Source: Streptomyces sp. NBC_00091 (GTDB lineage: Bacteria; Actinomycetota; Actinomycetes; Streptomycetales; Streptomycetaceae). From it: a stretch of 64,000 bases of DNA. A program made the translations under genes and the position numbers. The notes beneath the pieces are model-generated. The model saw nothing but the letters and a program-made list of their open reading frames with translations. It was not told the DNA's origin and ran no database searches. The stretch is from the NCBI RefSeq assembly GCF_026343185.1, contig NZ_JAPEMA010000003.1:443349-507348 (forward strand), read 5' to 3'. Below, piece after piece: positions 55,788 to 63,979 of the stretch. Position 1 is the first letter of the stretch. Each line of letters starts with the position of its first letter.

Positions 55788-57038
55788 ATGACTTCGCCCT
55801 CGTCCCAGAACGACCGAGAGAAGGTCGTCTCCAAGCTCCCCCCGTGGCTCCGCCAGGAGTTGAAGATCCGCACCGCTCAACTGCGGGTCGACATCCAGGA
55901 CGCCGTCCACCAGGGCATCGCCCACTGGAGCGCCCTCGCCTCCTCCCCCTCCCCCGTCGACACCTCCGGCGCCGAATCGTTCTCGACCTGGCTGCCCGTC
56001 GGCCAGTGGGAGTCCTTCCGCACCGACTCCAAGGACCGCGGCGTCTCCCTCATCCAGGGTCTCGCCCAAGCCGTCCGCCTCTGGCTGGAGATGAACCCGG
56101 CCCCCACCGTCAAGCGGCCCTCCGTCGTACGCCGCATCGTCGTGTGCAACCAGAAGGGCGGAGTCGGCAAGACCGCCATCACCGCCGGCACCGCGGAGGC
56201 CCTCGCCGAGGACCCCGAGAAGCTGCACCCGGTCCGCATCGCCCGCCAGCTGGCCCGCCTCGCCGCACCCGAGGAAACGGCCCAGCCCAGCACCCGCCTG
56301 GACCTCGAAGACCTCCCGGGCCTGGGCATGCGCGTCCTGCTCGTCGACTTCGACCCCCAGGGCCACCTCACCAAGCAGCTCGGCCAGCAGCCGCTGCCCA
56401 TCGGCGGCGACAGCCTCACCTGCCACATGGCCGGCGAGGCCAAGGGCCCCCTCCAGGACCTGATCGCCCCCATCGAGCACGACCGGTTCGGCGACCGCCT
56501 CCACCTCCTGCCCGCCTGCACGGACGCCTTCCTCCTCGACGTCCGCCTCTCCACCGTCCGCGCCCGCGAGGCCGCCCTCGAACGCGCCCTCTCCCCCGTC
56601 GAGTCCGACTACGACGTCATCCTCATCGACTGCCCGCCCAGCCTCGGCCTCAGCATGGACGCGGCGATCTACTACGGTCGCCGCCGCGACGCCGAACAGC
56701 CGGGCGCCTCCGGCGCGCTGATCGTCGTACAGGCGGAGGACTCCTCGGCCGACGCGTACGACCTCCTCACCTCCCAGATCAACGATCTGCGCGACGACCT
56801 CAGCCTCGACATCGACTACCTCGGCCTCGTCGTGAACCTCTACGACGGCCGGCGCGGCTACATCGCGACCTCCTCGCTCCAGGCCTGGATGGACATAAAG
56901 GATCCGCGGGTCGTGGCGATCGTCCCCGACCTCAAGGAACAGCGCGAGTCCGTCCGCCTGAAGCAGCCCCTCTTCGTCTACGCCCCCAACGGCGACCAGG
57001 CCGTCGCCCTGCGCGCCCTCGCCCGGGAGATCTCATGA
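55788..57038 (+). CDS. parA: ParA partition ATPase with N-terminal RHH-like region
   Basis: A 416-residue deviant-Walker ATPase. Residues 1-105 hold two short helix-rich segments (KLPPWLRQELKIRTAQLRVD and WLPVGQWESFRTDSKDRGVS) that look like ribbon-helix-helix units and may bind DNA. From 116: VVCNQKGGVGKTAI (deviant Walker A, 123-129), VLLVDFDPQGHLT and ILIDCPPSLG. A plasmid-type ParA with an N-terminal DNA-binding part can repress its own promoter. The ATG overlaps no gene and has no ribosome site. Its stop overlaps the parB start (ATGA). Confidence 0.93.
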   Translation: MTSPSSQNDREKVVSKLPPWLRQELKIRTAQLRVDIQDAVHQGIAHWSALASSPSPVDTSGAESFSTWLPVGQWESFRTDSKDRGVSLIQGLAQAVRLWLEMNPAPTVKRPSVVRRIVVCNQKGGVGKTAITAGTAEALAEDPEKLHPVRIARQLARLAAPEETAQPSTRLDLEDLPGLGMRVLLVDFDPQGHLTKQLGQQPLPIGGDSLTCHMAGEAKGPLQDLIAPIEHDRFGDRLHLLPACTDAFLLDVRLSTVRAREAALERALSPVESDYDVILIDCPPSLGLSMDAAIYYGRRRDAEQPGASGALIVVQAEDSSADAYDLLTSQINDLRDDLSLDIDYLGLVVNLYDGRRGYIATSSLQAWMDIKDPRVVAIVPDLKEQRESVRLKQPLFVYAPNGDQAVALRALAREIS

Positions 57039-57925
57039 GCAGCAAGGCCGACAAACTCGGAGTCTCGGCTTCCTTCGCACGGGCCCAGCCCGTCGGCGTC
57101 AGCTCCCGCCGCGCCGCCATCGCCGAAGCCACGGGCGCCCCGACCTCCGGGGTCGTCCCGCCGTCCGAGGTCCCCATCGAGGCGCTCGCCCACAACCCGT
57201 TCAACCTCCGCGAGGACCTCACGGACCTCGACGAGCTGGCCCAGTCCCTCGCCGTACGGGGCCAGCTCCAGCCCCTCGCGGTCGCGACCCGCCTGGCCTT
57301 CATGGAAGCCCACCCGGGCCAGACCGACGGCCTGGGCCGCGCCCCGTACGTGGTCATCGACGGCAACCGCCGCCTCGCGGCCGCCCAGCTGGCCGGCCTC
57401 AAGACGATGCACATCCACGTCAACGACGCCCTGTCCGCCTCGGCCGCGGACATCCTCGAATCGGCGCTCATCGCCAACGTCCACCGGGTCGACGTGGCCC
57501 CCATGGACCAGGCGCGCGCCCTCCAGGAACTGGTCGAGGTCCACGGCTCCCAGGCACAGGTGGCCAAGCGGATCGGGAAGACGGCGGCCTGGGTCTCCCA
57601 GCGCCTGACCCTGCTCAACCTGACCCCCACCCTCCAGGAGAAGGTCGAGACGGGCGAGCTGAAGGTCGAGCCCGCCCGCCGCATCGGCCGCCTCCCCCAC
57701 GAGGAGCAGGCAGCAGCGGCCGACGAGAGCATTAACGCCGTTAACCCCCCGCGCCAGCGCACCCGCCCGACGCCCCCGACCGTTAACGCCGTTAACACCC
57801 CGACCCCCACCCCCCGCATCACGATCTCCACCCACTCCCCGGAGACCATCGCGGACGCCCTCACCGCCCACCTCACCCCGGACGACCTGAAGGCCGTCAC
57901 CGAACTCCTGATGAACCGCATCTGA
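57035..57925 (+). CDS. parB: ParB-family centromere-binding protein
   Basis: A 296-residue ParB: N-terminal part with IEALAHNPFNLRED, IDGNRRLAAAQLAG (CTPase-fold motif) and the HTH SQAQVAKRIGKTAAWVSQRL near 170-190. A disordered linker (about 228-262) contains INAVN (233) and VNAVN (250), encoded by two copies of the 15-bp repeat, before a C-terminal dimerisation tail. ParB binds parS and spreads. It may bind the repeats that lie in its own gene. Coupled to parA by ATGA. Confidence 0.93.
   Translation: MSSKADKLGVSASFARAQPVGVSSRRAAIAEATGAPTSGVVPPSEVPIEALAHNPFNLREDLTDLDELAQSLAVRGQLQPLAVATRLAFMEAHPGQTDGLGRAPYVVIDGNRRLAAAQLAGLKTMHIHVNDALSASAADILESALIANVHRVDVAPMDQARALQELVEVHGSQAQVAKRIGKTAAWVSQRLTLLNLTPTLQEKVETGELKVEPARRIGRLPHEEQAAAADESINAVNPPRQRTRPTPPTVNAVNTPTPTPRITISTHSPETIADALTAHLTPDDLKAVTELLMNRI
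57731..57796. repeat. Two repeats inside parB
   Basis: ATTAACGCCGTTAAC at 57731-57745 and GTTAACGCCGTTAAC at 57782-57796, 51 bp apart, both in parB frame 1, read INAVN and VNAVN. Confidence 0.92.
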
Positions 57926-57958
57926 GCGGGGCCGCACCACGCCGGGGGCGCTGACGGC

Positions 57959-57973
57959 ATTAACGCCGTTAAC
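57959..57973. repeat. Repeat between parB and tap
   Basis: ATTAACGCCGTTAAC in the 114-base gap, 67 bp before the tap start. Confidence 0.92.
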
Positions 57974-58039
57974 GCCCCCACGTGCGTTTCATGTGCGTTC
58001 AACCGTGCGATTCGCATAGGGTGCTGCTGGAGGTAACCG

Positions 58040-60265
58040 ATGAGCGAGATGAACGAACAGACCACCCTCTTCGCAGCGGTCGACGCCCTGCTCGAAGAAG
58101 CGGCCGCCCAGGACGGGCTCCCCCACCCCGACGAACGCAAGCGCCTGCGCGAGGCCGCCGGCCTGAGCCAGGACCAGATCGCCAAGGCCCTCTCGGTCCG
58201 CCGCGAAACCGTCACCTCCTGGGAAACGGGCCGCACCGCTCCCCGTCCCCCCAAGCGCGCCGCCTACGCCCGCCTCCTCGAAGGCCTCGCCGCCCTCCAC
58301 CCCGTTAACGCCGTTAACGCCACTCCGGCCCCCGAGCCGACACAGGCGGAGACCCCCCACCCCATTAACGCCGTTAACGCCCCCGCCCCCGCCCCCCGGC
58401 CCGTTACCTCCACCCCCACCCCCACCCCCACCGCCGTTAACGCCGTTAACGCCACCCCGAATCCCCAGCCGAATCCCCAGCCGGAGCCCCAAGACCACCC
58501 CCAGCCCGTCAACGCCGTTAACACCCCCACCCCCCAACCGAAGCAGACCCCCACTCCCCGCACACCCCCCGGACCGAAGGCCCCCCTCGCCCTGGAAGGC
58601 AACGGCCCCCTGGCCGTCCTCGACGGCACCGGCCAGGCCCACGCCGCCGGCGGCCTCCTCCTCCCGCACCCCACCTCCGACCTCCCCTCCCTCATCGCCT
58701 GGGCCCTCGGCCCCGACGCCGACCTCCGCGCCCCCCGCCTCCACCGCAACGGCAGGGACGGCGACCCCCTCCTCGTCCTCACCGCCCCCGCCGCCGAGCG
58801 CCTCGGCCTCCCCCTCACCCTCGAAGACCGCCGCGCCCTGCGCCTCCCGGACAACCACCCCGTCATCAAGCAGCTGACCAAGGCCAAGTGGCAGCTCACC
58901 CGCCGCGGCTTCGGCCCCTGGGCCCGCATCTACCGCCCGGCCTCCCCCACCACCGGCCGCCAGTGCGTCCAGCTCGCGGTCCTCCCCTGGGGCGCCCTCG
59001 ACTCCCGCGCCTGGGGCGAGGACACCGCCGAGCTCCCCGCCCCGGAACTCGCCGACATCCTCACCACCTACGCCACCCGCGTCCTCACCCCCCGCGGCTC
59101 CACCGCCGTCACCGGCCTGGAACTCATGACGGCCCTGCGTCCCCCCACCCGCGCCGCCCGCAACCCCCAGACCAACGCCTGGGAGTCGGCACCCGTCCCC
59201 GGCTCCCTCACCCGCCCCGTCGACCCGGCCCCCCCGGAGGCCCCCGACGAGCACCCGGTGGTCGCCGCCCTCTACCCCCGGTCCCACCAGCGGACCCCGG
59301 ACGAGGTCCTCGACGAGGAGGCGTACGACTGGATCCGCGACCCGGAGCTCCTCACCGACGCCGAATGCGCCCGCACCCACGCCGTCGGCATCGACGTGAA
59401 CATGGCCTTCGCCGCCGCGGCGAACCGCCTCACCGTCGGTCTCGGCCCCGCCGTCCACACCACCACCCCCCGCTTCGACCCGAAGCTCCCCGGCTGCTGG
59501 CTCGCGGACCTCTCCTCCGTCCCCCTCGACCCCCGCCTGCCGAGCCCCTTCACCCCCCACGGCAAGCCCCCCACCGGCCCCGCCTGGTACGCGACCCCGA
59601 CCCTCGCCTACGCCCAGGAGCTCGGCCTCTCCGTCCACCCCACGGAGGCCTGGCTCCGCCCGGACAACGGCCCCTACCTCGACGCCTGGTACACCCGCCT
59701 CCGCGACGCCTACATGGCCACGATGGCGGACCTCGGCGTCAGCCCGTCCCTCACGGAGTCCGAGTTCCTCACGGCCATGACGACGTACAAGGCGAACGCC
59801 CCCCACACCCCCACGGCAGTACTCTCCGCCATCAAGTCCACCGTCAAGGGCGGCATCGGCAAGCTCCGCGAACGCCCCCAGGGCGCCGGCTACCGCCCGG
59901 GCGAAACCTGGCCCGCCCTGGAACGCCCCACCTGGCGCCCCGACATCCGCGCGGCCGTCATCTCCACGGCCCGCGTCAACATGCACCGCAAGATGCAGAA
60001 GCTCGCCACAACAGCCGGCCTGCACCCCATCGCGGTCCTCTCCGACTGCGCGGTCTACCTCTCCGACGGCCCCAGCCCCCTGGACTTCCTCCCCCACACC
60101 CCCGAGGGCAAGCCGCTCCCCGGCGGCTTCCGCCTCGGCGTCAGCCCCGGCATGGTCAAGCACGAGGGCACCCAGCCCCTCCTCTGGGCCGTCCAACTCC
60201 TCGACGAACACCTCAACCCGGCCCGCCACATCAAGGGCCACGACGCAGCAGCAGACGGCGAGTAA
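58040..60265 (+). CDS. tap: Telomere-associated protein Tap
   Basis: A 741-residue protein. Residues about 36-88 form an XRE helix-turn-helix (LREAAGLSQDQIAKALSVRRETVTSWETG, in part). A Pro/Thr-rich disordered linker (89-190) contains four VNAVN/INAVN units at 89, 109, 133 and 157. The large C-terminal part is the conserved Tap region (WALGPDADLRAPRLHRNG, GIDVNMAFAAAANRLTVG, KSTVKGGIGKLRERPQG; in parts). In Streptomyces Tap binds the telomere 3' overhang and recruits the terminal protein. GGAGGTAACCG precedes the ATG. tpg follows 3 bases after its stop. Confidence 0.95.
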   Translation: MSEMNEQTTLFAAVDALLEEAAAQDGLPHPDERKRLREAAGLSQDQIAKALSVRRETVTSWETGRTAPRPPKRAAYARLLEGLAALHPVNAVNATPAPEPTQAETPHPINAVNAPAPAPRPVTSTPTPTPTAVNAVNATPNPQPNPQPEPQDHPQPVNAVNTPTPQPKQTPTPRTPPGPKAPLALEGNGPLAVLDGTGQAHAAGGLLLPHPTSDLPSLIAWALGPDADLRAPRLHRNGRDGDPLLVLTAPAAERLGLPLTLEDRRALRLPDNHPVIKQLTKAKWQLTRRGFGPWARIYRPASPTTGRQCVQLAVLPWGALDSRAWGEDTAELPAPELADILTTYATRVLTPRGSTAVTGLELMTALRPPTRAARNPQTNAWESAPVPGSLTRPVDPAPPEAPDEHPVVAALYPRSHQRTPDEVLDEEAYDWIRDPELLTDAECARTHAVGIDVNMAFAAAANRLTVGLGPAVHTTTPRFDPKLPGCWLADLSSVPLDPRLPSPFTPHGKPPTGPAWYATPTLAYAQELGLSVHPTEAWLRPDNGPYLDAWYTRLRDAYMATMADLGVSPSLTESEFLTAMTTYKANAPHTPTAVLSAIKSTVKGGIGKLRERPQGAGYRPGETWPALERPTWRPDIRAAVISTARVNMHRKMQKLATTAGLHPIAVLSDCAVYLSDGPSPLDFLPHTPEGKPLPGGFRLGVSPGMVKHEGTQPLLWAVQLLDEHLNPARHIKGHDAAADGE
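58304..58522. repeat. Four repeats inside tap
   Basis: Copies at 58304, 58364, 58436 and 58508 (the last with GTC in place of GTT), with spacings of 60, 72 and 72 bp (20, 24 and 24 codons). All are read in frame 1 as VNAVN or INAVN. A degenerate half-site (CCGTTACC) lies near 58400. Confidence 0.92.
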
Positions 60266-60268
60266 CCG

Positions 60269-60823
60269 ATGTCCGACATCTCCGACAGCCTCACCAAGGC
60301 CGACGAACTGCACTTCACCCGCCCGATCCCCAAATCCGCAGGCGCCCAGATGCGCTACCTCGTCAAGCAGCTCAAGTCGACAAAAGCCGTCGCAACAGCG
60401 CTCAACATCTCCCAACGCACGGTAGAGCGCTACGTGAAGAACGAAATCAAGCAGCCCAAGCCGGCCCTCGCCGCCCGCCTCGAAGCCGAGGTACGCCGCC
60501 GCTGGCAGCCCCTGGTCCGCAAACGCGCCCGCGACCAGGCCGCCCGCACCACCGGTCTGGTCATCGAGACCCGCGCCCGCTTCGGCTTCACCGCGGCCCC
60601 CGGCACCACCGACGACGGCCGCATGCGCCGCATCACCCAGCACCTGCCCCCGGAGTACGCACAACGCCTCTTCGCGGCCCAGGACAACGGCGCCACCGAG
60701 GCCCAGCTCCGGCACATCACGGCCGAAGCCCTCCAGGAGATCTACTTCAAGGACAACGGCGCCCGCGCGACGAGCCTCCTCGTCGAGTTCACCGACATCG
60801 ACTACGTCGACTTCGCCTTCTAG
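60269..60823 (+). CDS. tpg: Telomere terminal protein Tpg
   Basis: A 184-residue protein, the normal length of Streptomyces Tpg, which is bound covalently to the 5' ends and primes end patching. The N-terminal half has an HTH (VATALNISQRTVERYVKNEI), the basic region RRRWQPLVRKRARDQAARTTG and a C-terminal part VEFTDIDYVDFAF rich in Thr/Tyr candidates. It starts three bases after tap. Confidence 0.95.
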   Translation: MSDISDSLTKADELHFTRPIPKSAGAQMRYLVKQLKSTKAVATALNISQRTVERYVKNEIKQPKPALAARLEAEVRRRWQPLVRKRARDQAARTTGLVIETRARFGFTAAPGTTDDGRMRRITQHLPPEYAQRLFAAQDNGATEAQLRHITAEALQEIYFKDNGARATSLLVEFTDIDYVDFAF

Positions 60824-60921
60824 GACGCCCCCAAACCGCCGAAGCCACAGGCGCCCCCACAAGCCCCCCAAACCCAAAGAGGGCCCCGGGGATATCCCGA
60901 GACCCTCAAACACCCTTGAAG

Positions 60922-60952
60922 CCCCCTCAGAAGCCTTTCTCGAGGGGGTTTC
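60922..60952. terminator. Terminator between tpg and the rep-type genes
   Basis: CCCCCTC and GAGGGGG (7 bp) with a 13-base loop followed by TTTCT, between convergent genes. Modest stem, so moderate confidence. Confidence 0.55.
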
Positions 60953-60961
60953 TCGCCATAC

Positions 60962-61435
60962 TCATCCCACGGCGTGCAGCGTCCGACGCCGCTTGGACTC
61001 CGCGGCCTTCTTCGCGGCGGCCTGCGCCGCCCGCTTCTTTCGCTGCTCCGCCAGCTGGTCCTGGTACTCCGCCACCGCCTGGTGGTAACTGGCGACGTAC
61101 CCACGCGCGTCCAGCCGCTCCTCGGGGGGCATCGCGTTCACGGCGGCGACAGCGTCCTCGAAAGAGTTGTACCCGGCCAGCATCGGGTTGATCTGGTACA
61201 CCCCGTTCCTGACCTTCCGCACCAGCTTCGCCAGCTCCAGGCTCCGCAGCGCGGCGTTGACGCTGGGCCGGCTCAGCTCCAGCAGCCCCCCGATGGTGGC
61301 CTGGTCGATCAGGATCCGCCCACCGGGCTCGCTCAGCGAACGCAGCTTCAGCAGCACACGGTACGCGGCCGGCGGAAGGTCCAGGTCAGAGAGAAGCCCG
61401 TCGGCGTTGACCGCAGCGAATCGCAAGGTGCTCAC
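60962..61435 (-). CDS. Winged-helix replication/maintenance protein (second of a pair)
   Basis: A 157-residue protein with a RepL/MarR-like winged helix: TIGGLLELSRPSVNAALRSLELAKLVRKVRNGVYQINP (residues about 50-85, in parts), then a coiled, Lys/Ala-rich C-terminus (EQRKKRAAQAAAKKAAESKRRR). GTG at 61435 overlaps the stop of the upstream partner (GTGA). Small winged-helix proteins with the same xNGVYxINP wing are known as plasmid replication proteins; the role here is inferred from that and from position by the telomere. Confidence 0.75.
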   Translation of the reverse strand: MSTLRFAAVNADGLLSDLDLPPAAYRVLLKLRSLSEPGGRILIDQATIGGLLELSRPSVNAALRSLELAKLVRKVRNGVYQINPMLAGYNSFEDAVAAVNAMPPEERLDARGYVASYHQAVAEYQDQLAEQRKKRAAQAAAKKAAESKRRRTLHAVG

Positions 61436-62148
61436 TGAGCTGTCCCTTCTTCCTTGCGCTTTGCCCGGCTCAGCCGGCGCGCAGCGCGCTCTTTGGACCG
61501 TTCGGCCCGCAGTTCCTCGATTGCCTGCCGCATGTGGTCCAGCGACGGGAACCGCACGAGGTCGGGCAGGCTCGTGTCGCTGCGAATCTGCGAGATGGTG
61601 CTGCTTTGCTCCACCTTCACGAACTCACCCGCCGTCTCGGTACCCGGGATGAACTCAGCCACCCGGTAACTGTAGGGCGGGTTGAACTGGTACACACCCC
61701 GCCGCACCTTGAAGACGATCCCATGAGACATGACGGTGTGCAGTGCCTCCGACGTCTTTGTCCGGCTGACGTCCAGGATCGTAGCCATCTCCTCCTGAGT
61801 AAGTGGAATCCGGCCTCCCGCCCGCTGGCACGCGATCAGGAGCAGGATGAGCCTCAGGGGCAAGGCTTCCCTGAAGTACTGGGCAATCACCAGGAAGAAC
61901 TCGAGGCTGTCCATCGAGAACGCATTTGGCTGACTTTGCGTCCCGTAGAACTCCAGCGGCTTGCGCTCACCGTCCAGCGTGAGCTTCCTGCTGGGGTACC
62001 GCTTCGCCAGGCTGTCCAGATCCTTGACCGGAGCCAGCGGCTGACTCCACGCCGAGATCGCGTCATCAACGGGGAGATCAGGACGCGGCGCGCGCGGCGG
62101 ACTCGGCCGACGGCGCTGTGGCTCTGATGACACGAGGATGCTCTCCAC
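61432..62148 (-). CDS. Winged-helix replication/maintenance protein (first of a pair)
   Basis: A 238-residue protein with a central winged helix (MATILDVSRTKTSEALHTVMSHGIVFKVRRGVYQFNP at about 120-155, in parts) like that of its downstream partner. The N-terminal 45 residues are Pro-rich, and the C-terminus is basic (RAARRLSRAKRKEEG). The start is GTG at 62148 without a clear ribosome site. Its upstream region is filled with palindromes, as for a replication initiator that binds its own promoter. A pair of rep genes is known on several Streptomyces linear plasmids; direct homology to those is not shown here. Confidence 0.75.
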   Translation of the reverse strand: MESILVSSEPQRRRPSPPRAPRPDLPVDDAISAWSQPLAPVKDLDSLAKRYPSRKLTLDGERKPLEFYGTQSQPNAFSMDSLEFFLVIAQYFREALPLRLILLLIACQRAGGRIPLTQEEMATILDVSRTKTSEALHTVMSHGIVFKVRRGVYQFNPPYSYRVAEFIPGTETAGEFVKVEQSSTISQIRSDTSLPDLVRFPSLDHMRQAIEELRAERSKERAARRLSRAKRKEEGTAQ

Positions 62149-62520
62149 TTCGTTGATCTGCAGAGAGAGTATGTCAACAAGGGTGACACTAATGTCACGC
62201 TCGTTGACGTTCGGCGTGTCTTGTGTCCCCCCAGGAGGGACACATCTCAGCCACTGCCCTCCTCGAGCCGCTCCCGGACCCCCGCGCTCAACCCCTCCCC
62301 GCCCTCACGCAGTTCAGCGACGTATCTCCGCAAGAATGTCAGTCTCCCCGACGTTTTAGCCCAAAAAGCGTCAGCCTCGCTGACGTTTTGCAGGAGTTCT
62401 GTCCCCCTACCAGCGACACATCCACCGAGTTATGTCCCTTCTGAGGGGACATAACTTTCCCCCCGCACCCCCTCTGACCTGCGACAACGCATCTCCGTAC
62501 CCTCTATAGGCCGTCCCCTG
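62149..62520. promoter_or_regulatory. Palindrome-rich putative replication origin/operator
   Basis: Three copies of TGTCCC-N7-GGGACA: 62222-62244 and 62430-62454 perfect with 8-9 bp arms, 62399-62419 with one mismatch. In addition GTGACA-CTAA-TGTCAC at 62183-62198, CGTCAG-CCTCG-CTGACG at 62369-62385 and several GACGTTTT boxes. All are upstream of the rep-type pair. This density of sites suits an origin with initiator-binding boxes. Confidence 0.6.
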
Positions 62521-63008
62521 CCGCGCTGCGCGAACTGGGCGCCGCCCCGAACCCCCGCCCCGAGTGCACTTCCTGACGTCGCAACAGCTCCGCTGGCCTA
62601 CCCCCGTCCCCCGGACACGGTGTCCATAACCACGCAGAATCTGACTGATTCCTATCTCTATCCCCACATCACTTTGAATCACCACCCCACCGACCATTAA
62701 CGCCGTTAACACCCCACACCCAAACTCCAGCCCTCCTCCAGCGATCCTCAAGCACCCCTCTACCAGCACAACAAGGCCTCAACCTCGACAAACCCTCCAT
62801 CAACTCTCAACACCACAACTCGAACCAACCAGAAGCTTCCAAAAAGCCCCTAGAGCGGCACCAAACCCTCCACCGCCCCACCCACCACACCCCTCACCAA
62901 CCAGCTGGACCCAACATCAGCACCCTCCCAACCCACCCCTTAGCCCGACTCAAGCCACAGCACGAACCCCCAAGGCCCCTGTCTTCAACCTGGGCAAACC
63001 AACACTCA
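62521..63008. other. Gene-free subtelomeric stretch
   Basis: No credible gene. Between about 62700 and 63000 the plus strand is strongly C- and A-rich and poor in G. It contains the last ATTAACGCCGTTAAC copy at 62696-62710 and no large palindrome until about 63009. Confidence 0.6.
62696..62710. repeat. Outermost ATTAACGCCGTTAAC copy
   Basis: A single copy upstream of the rep-type genes, 4.2 kb from the tap cluster and 1.3 kb from the end. It puts the repeat family on both sides of the rep genes. Confidence 0.9.
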
Positions 63009-63933
63009 GCCCAACCGAAGGCTGGGCATTAACCACGGAGCAACAACCTCCGACCCAAGCAGGAAGGCTGCCCTTGGCCCGAGCGAAACGGGGCCAAGTC
63101 GTCCGGAGCCCGAACTCTCGCCGGCGAAACCAAGCAGCCACCACAAAGCAAGGTGCCCCCCTCCGCCGGAGCGGAGCGGAGGCCACCCCCACCGAAGGCG
63201 GGGCTTTGCCCGGCGGAGCCAGGCAGCCGGGGAGCGAAGCGAGGCGGCGCCCTTTGGCTGAAGCAAAGCGGAAGCCAACCCAGCCCGAGGCCGGGCCCTG
63301 AGCGGCAGAGCCGCCCAGCCGCGGAGCGGAGCGAGGCCGCTTCATTTGGCCGGAGCGGAGCGAGGCCACCCCCGCCCAGAGGGCGGGGCTTTGCCCCGCG
63401 GAGCGGGGCAGCCTCTGAGCGGAGCGAGGAGGCTTCGTTTGGCTGCAGCAAAGCGGAGGCCAACCCAGCCGGAGGCTGGCCCTGGGCGGCCGAGCCGCCC
63501 AGCCGCCGAGCGAAGCGAGGCGGCTTCACTTGGCTGGAGCGAAGCGGAGGCCATCCCCGCCCCGAAGGGGCGGGGCTTTGCCCCGCGGAGCGGGGCAGCT
63601 GTCGAGCGGAGCGAAACAGCTTCCTTGGCCGGGAGCGGAGCGGAAGGCACCCCCGCCCAGAGGGCGGGGCTTTGCCCCGCGGAGCGGGGCAGCCTCCGAG
63701 CGGAGCGAGGAGGCTTCGTTTGGCTGGAGCGAAGCGGAAGCCGCCCCCCGCCCGAAGGGCGGGGCTTTGCCCCGCGGAGCGGGGCAGCTTCGTTGGGCTG
63801 GAGCGAAGCGGAAGCCCAACGAAGCCGGAGGCTGGGCCCTGGGCCGCGGAGCGGCCCAGCCGCCAGAGCGAAGCGAGGGCGGCTTCACTTGGCCGGAGCG
63901 AAGCGGAGGCCGCCCTGCCGAAGGCGGGGGCTT

Positions 63934-63951
63934 TGCTCGGCGGGCCGAGCA
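63934..63951. repeat. Subterminal palindrome
   Basis: TGCTCGGC and GCCGAGCA arms around GG. It is one of the first hairpins from the end; GAAGCGAGG and CCTCGCTTC (63961-63980) form the next one outward. Confidence 0.8.
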
Positions 63952-63979
63952 GCCCCGAGCGAAGCGAGGGGCCTCGCTT

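Noticed and set aside
58304..58522. VNAVN as a functional protein repeat of Tap
   Set aside because: The same DNA palindrome also occurs between genes and at a stop codon, so DNA-level selection explains it better. Some secondary protein role is not excluded.
62950..63888. Several minus-strand frames in the telomere
   Set aside because: They translate the same repeated palindromes and have no start signals; the DNA is better explained as telomere.
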